Positions 1 through 10,617 of a DNA stretch of 64,000 nt are shown here, one piece after another; position 1 is the first letter of the stretch; every line of letters starts with the position of its first letter. A program made the position numbers and the translations under genes. This stretch comes from Cherax quadricarinatus (taxonomy: Eukaryota > Arthropoda > Malacostraca > Decapoda > Parastacidae), in assembly GCF_038502225.1 (NCBI RefSeq), contig NC_091307.1, positions 22,044,173 to 22,108,172 of the forward strand, given 5' to 3'. The notes beneath the pieces were generated by a model. That model was not told the origin of the DNA. It worked only from the letters and a program-made list of their open reading frames with translations, and made no database searches.

Positions 1-39
1 CACCTGATTTAAGAAATCCATCTTGTGTCCTTAGACTTC

Positions 40-290
40 CTCCACTACTACAACTACTACTACTACCACTACTGCTACCACTACTACCACTACCACTACT
101 ATCACTACCACCACTACTACTACCACCACTACTACTACCACTACTATTGCCTCGCTTCACTCCACTTTGTCTCTTGTGCCACTATCATTACTCCCCCTAC
201 CTACTACTACTACTACTACTACTATTTCTACTACCAGCATTACTTTTACCACTACTATCTCTACTTCTTTCTTTCTTCCTCCTCTCGTTG
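40..290. repeat. Imperfect TAC/CAC trinucleotide array
   Basis: Runs of ctactac and ctaccac triplets grade into pyrimidine-rich DNA. The tract is open in two plus frames (Tyr/His-rich and Leu-rich), as any interrupted triplet repeat would be, and nothing suggests it is translated. It lies next to a dispersed repeat at about 330-440. The same pairing, inverted, occurs near 9.04-9.74 kb. Confidence 0.9.
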
Positions 291-329
291 TCTCGTCCCT
301 CCCCTCCTCTCGTGTGTATACTGGCTCCC

Positions 330-440
330 TTACCTTCCTGTGTTAGTGTGTGACTAGTTAATGGTCCAAGTCTGACCGAAACGTCGTCATAAGCTTCTCT
401 CTCTCATGTGCGGGTTATTTGTGTATTCCAATCACGATGT
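330..440 (+). repeat. Dispersed GAAACGT-type repeat, copy 1
   Basis: This stretch holds accgaaacgtcgtcataagc followed by a tail reading tgcgggttatttgtgtat. The reverse complement of nearly the same sequence is at about 9,035-9,115, also beside a triplet array. Related sequences with a gaaacgtt core occur near 12.7, 25.15, 45.6 and 46.2 kb. No coding capacity is evident and I do not recognise the family. Confidence 0.6.
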
Positions 441-1189
441 TGTGCCTTTTTTTTTTCTTTCTAAATATAACTAGCATTGTTCCCACTTTGGAACCCATAA
501 GGAATAGGACAGCAGAACGCTGCTGATGTGTCCAGTCTTAAATTAAAATTAACATCCATCCTCTGACTTGTGGTGTAGCTACTATTCCAGGAACCATCTC
601 CCCTCCCCCGTGCTGCAGCATCTCTCCCCCCTCCCTAGAGCATCTATTCCCGTCCCTGCAGCATCCTTACATCCCTCGTTCCCTCATCAATCTATCTTCC
701 TGTTATCAGCTCTTTAACCCCTCGCCAGGCGACATTTATATCGCTGTGCTGGTCGATGTGATCGTGCGAGAGGCGGCGTTTTAGGAACGCACACGTCGGC
801 GTTAATGATCGTGCAAATTGTCAAGCAAGGAGGGGCCCAGCCCTGTGTTGGTGGTAGTCCCCTTCCTGTGTCACTCTGCTTATAACCTCCTGCAACCCTG
901 CCTCTCACCACCGGCTCCAGATGTACCCCTGTTAACCCTTTTCGGGGGTCCTGGTCCCTAAACCTTTTCTGGCATCCATATGTTCTTGCTCTACCATCTA
1001 CAGGATGGCCTTGGGATGTGCAGTAAACTAGCCGCTTCGGCGGGAAAATCTAAAATCTGTGTACCATCACCAGTGATATACATGCAGATCTGGACGCTTC
1101 CCAGTGCTGTTAAGGCCGTCTCGTTATCAGGCCGCCTCGTAATATGCTTTTTCGTAATTAAATATACATATTTGTAGGCATATATAATC
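441..1189. other. No recognised feature
   Basis: Mixed-composition DNA with short pyrimidine-rich stretches. Only short open frames without recognisable motifs are present. I see no gene or repeat copy shared with the rest of the window. Confidence 0.5.
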
Positions 1190-1545
1190 TATTCTAAACT
1201 AGCCTAACGTAAACTAACCTAGGGTAAACTAACCTAACGTAAACTACCCTAACGTAAATTAACCTAGGGTAAACTAACCTAACGTAAACTACCCTAACGT
1301 AAACTAACCTAGGGTAAACTAGCCTAACGTAAAGTAGCCTAACGAAAACTAACCTAGGATAAATTAGCCTAACGTAAAGTATCCTAACGTAAACTAACCT
1401 AGGGTAAACTAACCTAACGTAAACTACCCTAACGTAAACTAACCTAGGGTAAACTAGCCTAACGTAAAGTAGCCTAACGTAAACTAACCTAGGGTAAACT
1501 AGCCTAACGTAAAGTAGCCTAACGTAAACTAGCCTAACGTGATTT
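1190..1545. repeat. CCTAA-containing minisatellite, about 15-bp unit
   Basis: Alternating subunits such as taaactaacctaacg and taaactaacctaggg repeat about 23 times. Variants change cctaacg to cctaggg and aacct to agcct or accct. Each unit contains CCTAA, the complement of the arthropod telomere pentamer TTAGG, but never as an uninterrupted pentamer run. This makes it a telomere-like minisatellite, not a telomere. Confidence 0.85.
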
Positions 1546-2149
1546 ACTTACCATACCAGGAATACCTTCTTAATTACGACAAGCAGAGCTAATGAGTACA
1601 TAACGCTTTAAGTGGCCACTTATAGTTTTCCACTACTTAACCAGATTCTTATCCTACGTAATCACGATGAGAATTTGGGAGAAAAAAATCTTAATTCACT
1701 CTCCACTTGGCAAACTTTGTTCCAGTGAAAGGAATACACCTTGTTTATTACCTACTAAAATGGGTGGTTATTTAATTACTTCATCATTTACTAGTTTATA
1801 ACAAATATAATATCACAGGGTAAATTATATCCATGATTTTTTAAAGGGGAGGAGAGCAACAATACTAATACAGTGGCGAATGGTACCACTTAAAATTTAA
1901 AAGTCCGCCGTCTCCTTAAATTAAGGTATCCACTTAAGGCTCCACTGCCAGTCTTTCTAACCTTTTCGACTACTGTCTTGCACCAACTAGCTAGGAGACA
2001 GCCTCGATGTGACCTCTCCATCACCTCCTCCCTTTAACCATAACACATGGTCTAAAAAAGGTCATTGACCTTCCTGTACCCGAGACTGATTGACGTGAGT
2101 GATCTCACAAGGTCTAACAAAAGAGTTGCTGATTTTGTTCATTCTTAGC
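1546..2149. other. No recognised feature
   Basis: AT-rich unique-looking sequence with no long open frame and no visible similarity to other parts of the window. Confidence 0.5.
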
Positions 2150-2335
2150 TTTCAGAGAGGCTGTGAGTTCCATCTACAGATGGAACTCACAGTATACGTA
2201 GAGACATTACAGCCAGATCAACCAGGCTGTGATGTATATGTGTGGCTGCGGGCCATCAACAGCCTGGTTGACCAGACTAGCATCAGATGAGCCTGACCCA
2301 TGGCCGGGCTCCGGGAATAGAAAAACTCTCCCATA
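2150..2335 (+). mobile_element. LINE-C 3'-end fragment, type 2 tail
   Basis: The stretch includes agatcaaccaggctgtgatg, then gcctggttgaccagac, and ends in a type 2 tail, ccatggccgggctccggga followed by tagaaaaactctc. The same order (accaggctgtg, then a variable part, then gcctggttga) is found at the 3' coding end of the better LINE-C copy at 52.5-55.4 kb. Only the last 180 bp or so are present. Confidence 0.7.
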
Positions 2336-2654
2336 TCCTGTGTTCACTCTCCTTCGCTGACTCAAACCTCTAGGCACTGCATGTCTCCTATGGGTTTAGC
2401 GCTCCCCATTATGATAATAAAATTAACAAAAGCAACAGCAACGATCTGAACAACGAATTAAAAATTCTCAAGAAATGAATTTTGGAAATTAAAACTAGAC
2501 TACAATTCTTTCCGTCTTGAATTATTTAACGAGTGTGCGTGAGTAGGAAAAGGAAAGGAAGCCAGGGGTCAGGTCAAGGTCATGGGGAGGTGAAGGTCAG
2601 AGGGATATGAAGACACAGCCAAGGTCAGGTGAAGACAGTGGAAGGGGAGGAAAT

Positions 2655-3090
2655 AGTCAGAGGTCAGGTGAAGGCACTGACAGAGGACAGTCAGAGGTCA
2701 GGTGAAGGCAGTGACAGAGGGCAGTCAGAGGTCAGGTGAAGGCAGTGACAGAGGACAGTCAGAGGTCAGGTGAAGGCAGTGACAGAGGACAGTCAGAGGT
2801 CAGGTGAAGGCAGTGACAGAGGACAGTCAGAGGTCAGGTGAAGGCAGTGACAGAGGACAGTCAGAGGTCAGGTGAAGGCAGTGACAGAGGACAGTCAGAG
2901 GTCAGGTGAAGGCAGTGACAGAGGACAGTCAGAGGTCAGGTGAAGGCACTGACAGAGGACAGTCAGAGGTCAGGTGAAGGCAGTGACAGAGGACAGTCAG
3001 AGGTCAGGTGAAGGCAGTGACAGAGGACAGTCAGAGGTCAGGTGAAGGCAGTGACAGAGGACAGTCAGAGGTCAGGTGAAGGCAGTGAGA
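2655..3090. repeat. 34-bp minisatellite
   Basis: The unit begins ggtcaggtgaaggcagtgac and continues with agaggacagtcaga. Its start recurs every 34 bp (2662, 2696, and so on), giving about 12-13 units that are nearly identical apart from cactgac/cagtgac swaps. Degenerate copies of ggtcaggtg extend left to about 2,570. The uniformity suggests recent homogenisation. Confidence 0.95.
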
Positions 3091-3619
3091 GGTAAGGAGG
3101 TATATATGTATACACTTGTGTTCTCTTATCAGTCTTTTCGATAACATTATACCTTGTACGTACCTTTTTACGTTCTCTGATTCTATGTGGCGGGAGGCGA
3201 CCAGATTCACTAAGAAACCTGCCATACTCCGCACAGTTCCTAAGGAGCTATGGTGTTTACGCTGATCAGCTGATCCTGACTCATCAGGCCAAGAGGCCGT
3301 GTTCGAAACCGAGTTGAACTCCAGAACCTTCAAGAGGAACAGAAAACTGAGTAAGCGTTCAAAGTATTAGTGTTCGAAGGAGATAAATAAACCGGATTAT
3401 ATTAGTTGCACGAAATTTAGGTTTAATATCCAGAGGTCGAAGGATGTTAATGAGGTTTTTATAATTAGGAAAGAGTGATTGCAGCTAGGTAATTACACAC
3501 GCACGCACACGCACACACATGTATTATTTTAATGGTACTTTGCTTGTCAGATTTTCAATTGTGTGTAATACGATGACTGACCGGAATGAACAACAGATAA
3601 AAAGCAGGTACTTAACATC
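3091..3619. other. No recognised feature
   Basis: Mixed sequence with a short ACGC/ACAC run near 3,500. A 100-codon minus frame overlaps the end of the minisatellite and has no recognisable motif. Confidence 0.5.

Positions 3620-3620
<1 letters not shown>

Positions 3621-3699
<79 letters not shown>
3621..3699. repeat. (GA)n microsatellite
   Basis: About 39 uninterrupted GA dinucleotides. The Arg-Glu frame across it is a by-product of the repeat. Confidence 0.98.
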
Positions 3700-4339
3700 C
3701 AGGCAGACATGTCCATCCCTGTCAGTATCTGGGGGCGAGTATCATATGAGTTCTGTTGATAAAACTTTTCCACGGGATTCCTCTATCATGGAAGGGAGAG
3801 TTGTGGCTCACTTCTCTGTGTGCTCCTCTTTTCCATCACTGTGTTTTCCTCCGTCATACTCTTAATACTCCTCCACCATCACACTCCTTCCTTCACGTCA
3901 AGTGTGGCATTACCTTAGTAATGCGGACCTTATACATAGCGTATGGCATCCCTGGTGCACTGCTTGTGGCCCTTGTGACTAGTGTTTGGTATCCCCCTTT
4001 CCTCCTATCAGCCAGCGGCGGCGTCTAGAGTACTCAGAGTACAAGTAGTAAACTACAGGTAGATTGAAGGCAGAATACAATTTGATTACACGTAGGTCCG
4101 TGTGCATGCGTGTATTTTAAGGGTCAGGGATAGAGTGAACCTCCCCTCTCCTCCCTCCTTCCCTCTCACCCTCCTCCTCTCTCACCCTCCCTCCCTATCC
4201 TCGAGACTGAAGTACCTCCACTGTTTCCTTTGATCATTCGCCATGTTGATGGGTGAACCACCACAGCATCGGTGAAGTAGGATGATCCTGCAGTCTAGGG
4301 CTGGTCTTTATGCCTGAGGATGAGGGGGAAGGGGAATCC
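3700..4339. other. No recognised feature
   Basis: Mixed sequence including a pyrimidine-rich block at about 4,140-4,200. No gene is supported. Confidence 0.5.
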
Positions 4340-4530
4340 TGGTGCCCAAATGGGGTGGTGGGGGGTATTCTAATGCTCTCAGGGTTAATCATGATGCCAT
4401 AAGGGTTGATTCTGATGCCTCGGGGGATCCTAATGCCCCCAGGGTTAATTATGATACCATAAGGGTTATTCCGATGCCCTCACGGTTGAATTTGGTCCCC
4501 TCGGGGGATCTTAATGCCCTTAGAGAGGCA
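4340..4530. repeat. Degenerate tandem repeat
   Basis: Loosely repeated segments of about 18-20 bp combine agggttaat, gatgcc and tcgggggatc motifs. Divergence between units is high, so this is an old array. A 90-codon open frame crosses it but shows no family features. Confidence 0.6.
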
Positions 4531-4639
4531 TATATATGTCCTCAGTGTCTGTGCGGGGATGATCACGATTTTCTCAGGGGAAAAATTGCATTCTCCCCGG
4601 GAAGAGCTTTTTAGCCACCCGGGGGGAACACAGTCTCTC

Positions 4640-4700
4640 ACCCAGGAGGCCTAGTCTAGCACCGGGCCGCGGGGGCGATGACCCCCCTCCTTCCCCAATA
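4640..4700 (+). mobile_element. LINE-C 3'-tail fragment, type 1
   Basis: The sequence caggaggcctag followed by accgggccgcgggggcgatg matches the type 1 tail of LINE-C at 55,320-55,360, which reads gggaggcctgg and then accgggccgcgggggcgttg. It is very short, so the assignment rests on this one block. Confidence 0.6.
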
Positions 4701-4784
4701 AAATCTACACCAAACAAACGTTTCCCCTCAAAGGTGACTCCAGCACAGCTCTGCGGCTGGAAAATTCTTGCTGGCGGATGAGCA

Positions 4785-4895
4785 TCCCTCGTAAGATTCA
4801 GGGCCCAGAAAGTCCCTGGTAAGATTCAGGGCCCAGAAAGTCCCTGGTAAGATTCAGGGCCCAGAAAGTCCCTGGTAAGATTCAGGGCCCACCAA
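4785..4895. repeat. 28-bp minisatellite, about 4 units
   Basis: Units of gattcagggcccagaaag followed by tccctggtaa recur every 28 bp, with the last copy diverged. Confidence 0.9.
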
Positions 4896-4899
4896 GCCA

Positions 4900-5635
4900 C
4901 TGGTGGCTGGGACGGGGAATGGGGGGGTCGGTCAGCCGTAACAGTGATTCCAGGGCCGCCTCACCAACATGCTGGTAATGAGATCAATAAATGTACAATT
5001 ATTGATGACCTCCCAGGCCACGGCGCCGGGGGGAAGAAGGACACGAGCCCTGCGAAAGTGTATTGATCGGCGTGTCTCTTGAGCCGCGGGTGTGTGTGTC
5101 CCCCCCACCGGTGTGCCCCCCCCCAGCACCCTCCTTCCCCTCAACACACTCTGCTTATAGATGCTATTACAACCCGGAGCAAGAAGGGCATGGCAATGTG
5201 GGCACTGCCTGGGCCATCACGCCTTTTTGGCACCTTCCAGGCTCGACTTGGCACTGTTCCTGAGCACTGGAACCTGTAAGTAAGCAAGCAAGCAAGCAAG
5301 GGAAGGAGTGGACTGAAAGATTTTTCCCCTCTGTGATGGTCAATTATTGGTGGGAGGGGAGACAGAGAGAGAGGGTAAGGGGGGGTAATGTGGGAGGGGC
5401 AGAGGAGGCGAGTGGCTGAGGGGAAAGGGGTGGGTTAGGGGGAAAAGGGGTGTTTGGCTGCACGCGTCAGTGTGGACATTGCTGTCAAGTATATTGGGAG
5501 AGGGGAAGAGGTGAGGGGGTAAGGGGCAGATAGTGAGGGGAGAGGGAAGGGGGCATGTAGGTGAGGGGGAATGGAGGATTGTGAGATGAGTCGAGATGTT
5601 TGTATAAGGAAATAGAAAGGGGGAAATGGAATGTC
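4900..5635. other. No recognised gene; short AAGC run
   Basis: Mixed sequence with poly-C stretches near 5,100, a short (AAGC)n run at 5,280-5,300 and purine-rich DNA at 5,350-5,620. Open frames here follow base composition. Confidence 0.5.
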
Positions 5636-5638
5636 TGG

Positions 5639-5639
<1 letters not shown>

Positions 5640-5682
<43 letters not shown>

Positions 5683-5750
5683 GTGCGTGTGTGCGTGTGT
5701 GTGCGTGTTTGCGTGCGCGCGCGCGTGTATGTATGTGTGTGTGTGTATTG
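5640..5750. repeat. (GT)n microsatellite with GC/GT interruptions
   Basis: About 20 GT units are followed by gtgc-containing variants and a short (GC)n stretch. Cys/Val frames on plus and Thr/His frames on minus are artefacts. Confidence 0.97.
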
Positions 5751-5835
5751 TGTTCTTTGCCTTGTATTCACTATCATCTTTTCACTCTCTTGTGTTCAGT
5801 TTGTAGGCTAATGTGTTCTTTCAAATTTACTCAAT

Positions 5836-6618
5836 CTCCAGTGGTTGTAGCACTTGCTACCTCCACTTGTAGTCCTCTCCAGTGGTTGTAGCACTTGCTA
5901 CCTCCACTTGTAGTCCTCTCCAGTGGTTGTAGCACTTGCTACCTCCACTTGTAGTCCTCTCCAGTGGTTGTAGCACTTGCTACCTCCACTTGTAGTCCTC
6001 TCCAGTGGTTGTAGCACTTGCTACCTCCACTTGTAGTCCTCTCCAGTGGTTGTAGCACTTGCTACCTCCACTTGTAGTCCTCTCCAGTGGTTGTAGCACT
6101 TGCTACCTCCACTTGTAGTCCTCTCCAGTGGTTGTAGCACTTGCTACCTCCACTTGTAGTCCTCTCCAGTGGTTGTAGCACTTGCTACCTCCACTTGTAG
6201 TCCTCTCCAGTGGTTGTAGCACTTGCTACCTCCACTTGTAGTCCTCTCCAGTGGTTGTAGCACTTGCTATCTCCACTTGTAGTCCTCTCCAGTGGTTGTA
6301 GCACTTGCTACCTCCACTTGTAGTCCTCTCCAGTGGTTGTAGCACTTGCTACCTCCACTTGTAGTCCTCTCCAGTGGTTGTAGCACTTGCTACCTCCACT
6401 TGTAGTCCTCTCCAGTGGTTGTAGCACTTGCTACCTCCACTTGTAGTCCTCTCCAGTGGTTGTAGCACTTGCTACCTCCACTTGTAGTCCTCTCCAGTGG
6501 TTGTAGCACTTGCTACTTCCACTTGTAGTCCTCTCCAGTGGTTGTAGCACTTGCTACCTCCACTTGTAGTCCTCTCCAGTGGATGTAGCACTTGCCACCT
6601 CCACTTGTAGTCCTCTCT
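5836..6618. repeat. 41-bp minisatellite, about 19 units
   Basis: Each unit carries ctccagtggttgtagcactt, then gctacctcca and cttgtagtcct. The start recurs every 41 bp (5836, 5877, and so on). Units are almost identical until the last two, where single substitutions accumulate, as expected at the edge of a homogenised array. Confidence 0.97.
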
Positions 6619-6712
6619 AGCAGCCTCCACCTCTGGCTGTGAAGAAATGTGTTAGTATTTCTGTGTTCGTGTAAATACATCCGAACATATACATGTGGAA
6701 TTGTCTCCCTCA

Positions 6713-6885
6713 CCTAGACTACTCTCCATCATTCTTCTCCCTCTCCTAGACTACTCTCCATCATTCTTCTCTCTCACCTAGACTACTCTCCATCACTCTT
6801 CTCCCTCACCTAGACTACTCTCCATCATTCTTCTCTCTCACCTAGACTACTCTCCATCACTCCTCCCTCACTGAGACTCGTTCCT
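6713..6885. repeat. Imperfect minisatellite, about 31 bp
   Basis: About five irregular copies of cctagactactctccatca followed by ttcttctccctca. The array decays into pyrimidine-rich sequence up to about 7,030. Confidence 0.85.
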
Positions 6886-7036
6886 CTCACCTACACTCGC
6901 ATCCATCACTCATCTCCATTACCTAGATTCATCTCCTCCATTCACCTCTGCCTGCTACTTTTATGTCCATTTCCTTGACTTATTTTCCATCACCTCTCCC
7001 CATTTTTATTTCACAACCCCATGTCCATCATACAGT

Positions 7037-7937
7037 GTGGTGTCCGCCTAGCCTGGTGTCCGCCTAGCCTGGTGTCCACCTAGCCTGGTGTCCGCCTAGC
7101 CTGGTGTCCACCTAGCCTGGTGTCCACCTAGCCTGGTGTCCGCCTAGCCTGGTGTCCACCTAGCCTGGTGTCCGCCTAGCCTGGTGTCCACCTAGCCTGG
7201 TGTCCACCTAGCCTGTTGTCCACCTAGCCTGGTGTCCGCCTAGCCTGGTGTCCGCCTAGCCTGGTGTCCGCCTAGCCTGGTGTCCACCTAGCCTGGTGTC
7301 CACCTAGCCTGGTGTCCACCTAGCCTGGTGTCCACCTAGCCTGGTGTCCACCTAGCCTGGTGTCCGCCTAGCCTGGTGTCCACCTAGCCTGGTGTCCACC
7401 TAGCCTGGTGTCCACCTAGCCTGGTGTCCACCTAGCCTGGTGTCCACCTAGCCTGGTGTCCACCTAGCATGGTGTCCACCTAGCCTGGTGTCCACCTAGC
7501 CTGGTGTCCACCTAGCATGGTGTCCACCTAGCCTGGTGTCCACCTAGCCTGGTGTCCGCCTAGCCTGGTGTCCACCTAGCCTGGTGTCCACCTAGCCTGG
7601 TGTCCACCTAGCCTGGTGTCCACCTAGCCTGGTGTCCACCTAGCCTGGTGTCCACCTAGCCTGGTGTCCACCTAGCCTGGTGTCCACCTAGCCTGGTGTC
7701 CACCTAGCATGGTGTCCACCTAGACTGGTGTCCACCTAGCCTGGTGTCCACCTAGCCTGGTGTCCACCTAGCCTGGTGTCCACCTAGCATGGTGTCCACC
7801 TAGACTGGTGTCCACCTAGCCTGGTGTCCACCTAGCCTGGTGTCCACCTAGCCTGGTGTCCACCTAGCATGGTGTCCACCTAGCCTGGTGTCCACCTAGC
7901 ATGGTGTCCACCTAGCCTGGTGTCCACCTAGCCTGGC
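7037..7937. repeat. 16-bp minisatellite, about 56 units
   Basis: The unit ctggtgtccacctagc repeats for about 900 bp. Variants (gtccgcc, agcatgg, agactgg) recur in clusters, for example a five-unit block with agcatgg then agactgg that appears twice near 7,700-7,810. That pattern points to multi-unit duplication inside the array. Confidence 0.97.
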
Positions 7938-8345
7938 ATCAAAACTCATCACCATCAACACTGGGTCATTTCCATCAAAGCAGATAAGAGTTGTCTTGTG
8001 CCCAGCCCTGACACCACTCAGGTTATCAGGGAGTCAGGCCAATTATTACCAAGTTATAGGGAATAATCGGGAATGGATTATAAGAACGCTGGGCTATAAT
8101 CCTCTGCACAACATTTATTAATTGGCTCAGGTAATCTCGGTTCAGTTTTTAATTTATTTTGTAATCTCGTGTAGGATTTTGTTTTGATACAGGATGCAGG
8201 GAATAATTGTATTTACTTGTTTCAGGGTCTAAAATACTTTAGAATTTGATTTTTGTTGTCTTTTTTTTTGTGTGTACTTGCCTATAGAGTGTTAGTTACC
8301 AGCTGTCAAAGGCACTTGTCGTTAGACACTTGGACAGATTCGGGC
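7938..8345. other. No recognised feature
   Basis: AT-rich sequence between the 16-bp array and a TA array, with no coding signature and no visible repeat copy. Confidence 0.5.
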
Positions 8346-8346
8346 A

Positions 8347-8347
8347 T

Positions 8348-8435
<88 letters not shown>
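8347..8435. repeat. (AT)n microsatellite
   Basis: Long AT dinucleotide run directly abutting the left end of a TIR element. The Tyr/Ile frames over it are artefacts. Confidence 0.98.
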
Positions 8436-8438
<3 letters not shown>

Positions 8439-8758
8439 GTATCAAATAGGTAAAACTTGCGATTTTGGCTTAAATAGCAACACTCTTCTTGCTGAATAAG
8501 ACAAGCGAAAATTTGTGTATGGAATAATTTCGCAAAAATTATTCTGAACCTAACGAAAAAATATATTTCATTGTGTTTATTATTCAATTATTGTAAACTT
8601 ATCTAAAATATATTTAGTTGAATTAGGCTAAATTAAATTGTTCTCGTTATAATAAGGTTAGTTAGGTTTTCTAAGGTGCTTTTGGTACAAAATTTTAGAA
8701 TGGACTTAATTTTAAGTGAGTTCTTGCTAATTGACCAGTTTTACCTATTCGGCACGAC
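8436..8758 (+). mobile_element. Non-autonomous TIR element, copy 1 (323 bp)
   Basis: The left end is gtcgtatcaaataggtaaaac and the right end is the reverse complement of gtcgtgccgaataggtaaaac, giving imperfect terminal inverted repeats of about 20 bp. Both sides are AT dinucleotide repeat, so the flanks are compatible with a TA target. There is no open frame for a transposase, so it would depend on enzymes in trans. It matches copies at 62.5 kb (same orientation) and 47.9 kb (inverted), but lacks about 65 internal bp near its right third. The shape suggests a MITE of a TA-targeting superfamily such as Tc1/mariner. The superfamily is inference because no transposase is visible. Confidence 0.75.
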
Positions 8759-8925
<167 letters not shown>

Positions 8926-9034
8926 TTAATAAGCGCGCATTATGCATGAGGTAACAGGAAAGACTTCGTTTTTTAAGGTAATTTTTTTAAATTCAACGTC
9001 TGGCTATCGTTCATCATCGTCAGCATCAGAGAAA

Positions 9035-9150
9035 TACACAAATAACCCGCACATAGAAGAGAGGAGCTTACGACGACGTTTCGGTCCGACTTGGATCATA
9101 TACAAGTCACGTTAACAGAAGGGAGAGAGGGAGCCAGTGTATATATAGGC
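9035..9150 (-). repeat. Dispersed GAAACGT-type repeat, copy 2
   Basis: On the plus strand it reads acaaataacccgcacat, then gcttacgacgacgtttcggt. It is the reverse complement of the unit at 330-440. The match continues toward the neighbouring triplet array through a segment reading gggagccagtgtatata. Confidence 0.65.
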
Positions 9151-9184
9151 CAGTGGCACACGGATGGCACAAGGAGAGGAAGAA

Positions 9185-9735
9185 AAGAGAAGTAGTGGTA
9201 GTGCTGGTAGTGGTAATGCTGGTAGTGGTAATGCTGGTAGTGGTAAGGCTGGTAGTGGTAAGGCTGGTAGTGGTAAGGCTGGTAGTGGTAGTGGTAATGC
9301 TGGTAGTGGTAGTGGTAAGGCTGGTAGTGGTAATGCTGGTAGTGGTAAGGCTGGTAGTGGTAAGGCTAGTAGTGGTAAGGCTAGTAGTGGTAGTGGTAAT
9401 GCTGGTAGTGGTAGTGGTAAGGCTGGTAGTGGTAATGCTGGTAGTGGTAAGGCTGGTAGTGGTAGTGGTAAGGCTGGTAGTGGTAGTGGTAATGCTGGTA
9501 GTGGTAGTGGTAAGGCTGGTAGTGGTAATGCTGGTAGTGGTAAGGCTGGCAGTGGTAAGGCTAGTAGTGGTAGTGGTAATGCTGGTAGTGGTAGTCGTAG
9601 TGGTAAGGCTGGTAGTGGTAGTGGTAATGCTGGTAGTGGTAGTTGTAGTGGTATTGCTGGTAGTGGTAAGGCTGGTAGTTGTAGTGGTATTGCTGGTAGT
9701 GGTTGTGGAAGCAGTATCAGGGAAACATTGTAGTG
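9185..9735. repeat. GGT/AGT/GCT triplet array
   Basis: About 550 bp of ggtagtggtaatgct and ggtagtggtaaggct type units in 3-bp multiples. Because the period is a multiple of three, several frames on both strands stay open (Gly-Ser-Ala, Val-rich and Thr-rich readings of about 190-230 codons). None has a signal, domain or non-repeat core, so I do not call a protein. Confidence 0.93.
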
Positions 9736-9785
9736 GTATCCAAAACATCAAGAAGTAAATAATCTCCACAGTGTTCAAACACTGA

Positions 9786-9884
9786 AAGAACACTGCTACG
9801 AGGGTGAGTCAGGGGGCAGGTACACTGCTACGAGGGTGAGTCAGGGGGCAGGTACACTGCTACGAGGGTGAGTCAGGGGGCAGG
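9786..9884. repeat. 32-bp tandem repeat, 3 units
   Basis: Three near-identical units of acactgctacgagggtgag followed by tcagggggcaggt. Confidence 0.93.
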
Positions 9885-9975
9885 TGTTGATTATATATGT
9901 GTGTACTGGAACAGGTGAAGTCATCTCAGGAAGACACATTTGTCTGTAGTAGTACTCCAGTTTCACTCGGTGTTC

Positions 9976-10128
9976 CTTAGGTTAGGTTCGGTTAGGTTCG
10001 TCAGCAAACTGGACAAGTGTTTCCTAACATGGGTCTTATATGATGACCCGCGGCTGGAGCTTTTCGTCATCTGATTGACGACTTCCGCTGGCTTACTCGT
10101 CCACCCCTTTAAAAATTGAGGTTATAAT
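9976..10128 (+). repeat. Dispersed repeat pair, copy A (about 150 bp)
   Basis: Shares a colinear series with 10,618-10,768: gacaagtgtttcc, then tatatgatgacc, gctggag, tttttcgtcat or tttttggtcat, gctta, gtccacc and tttaaaa. The first segment has short ggttaggtt repeats just upstream. I see no terminal inverted repeats and no coding capacity. Mobile-element origin is possible but unproven. Confidence 0.7.
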
Positions 10129-10174
10129 TATAACTTGACACTATTCACTAATTTTTGGTGCTTCTTGCTTTACA

Positions 10175-10245
10175 GGTATGGAGACGTGTGTGACAGTGTG
10201 TGACGGTGTGTGACGCTGTGTGACGGTGTGTGACGGCGGCACCCT
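10175..10245. repeat. Short GTGTGTGAC repeat
   Basis: Six or so units of about 11 bp (tgtgtgacggt) with single-base variants. Confidence 0.9.
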
Positions 10246-10617
10246 GGCGACAGAGTAACAAGGTACATTCCTTATGCAAAACAGATCTTTCCTGCTTCGT
10301 TCTGATGGTGTTGCCAGTAGTTTAATCTTTATTGTTATAAAGAAATATATGTTAAATTCTGTTGCACCACTGACAGAACTGCTTCTGTCTTTCTCTATCT
10401 CGGGAACTTGCAAGATGGCAAGTAAATCTTACAGATTTCTATTTAAAATCAGTATAGGTAATATTTGCCTGCATCTGTCGTGCTGTTCACCCTGAACACT
10501 CTTAAGTTCTCTTGAGAGTGTAAAACGAGGAGCTTTGAAGGTGTTCTTAAAGAATGTTGCATTACGGTAGACTTTGTCGGAGGTTATCACTTGCGCTTCT
10601 CAGTGCAAGAGCGACGT
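10246..10617. other. No recognised feature
   Basis: AT-rich spacer between the two dispersed repeat copies. A 73-90 codon open frame on each strand has no recognised motif. Confidence 0.5.

Noticed and set aside
1190..1545. True telomere tract
   Set aside because: CCTAA never repeats without other bases between, and ordinary sequence continues on both sides.
5836..6618. CRISPR array in the 41-bp repeats
   Set aside because: The whole 41 bp is repeated with no variable spacer.
9107..9793. 228-codon minus frame and 189-201 codon plus frames
   Set aside because: They are readings of one GGT/AGT triplet array. No domain, signal or non-repeat core exists, and opposite strands are equally open.
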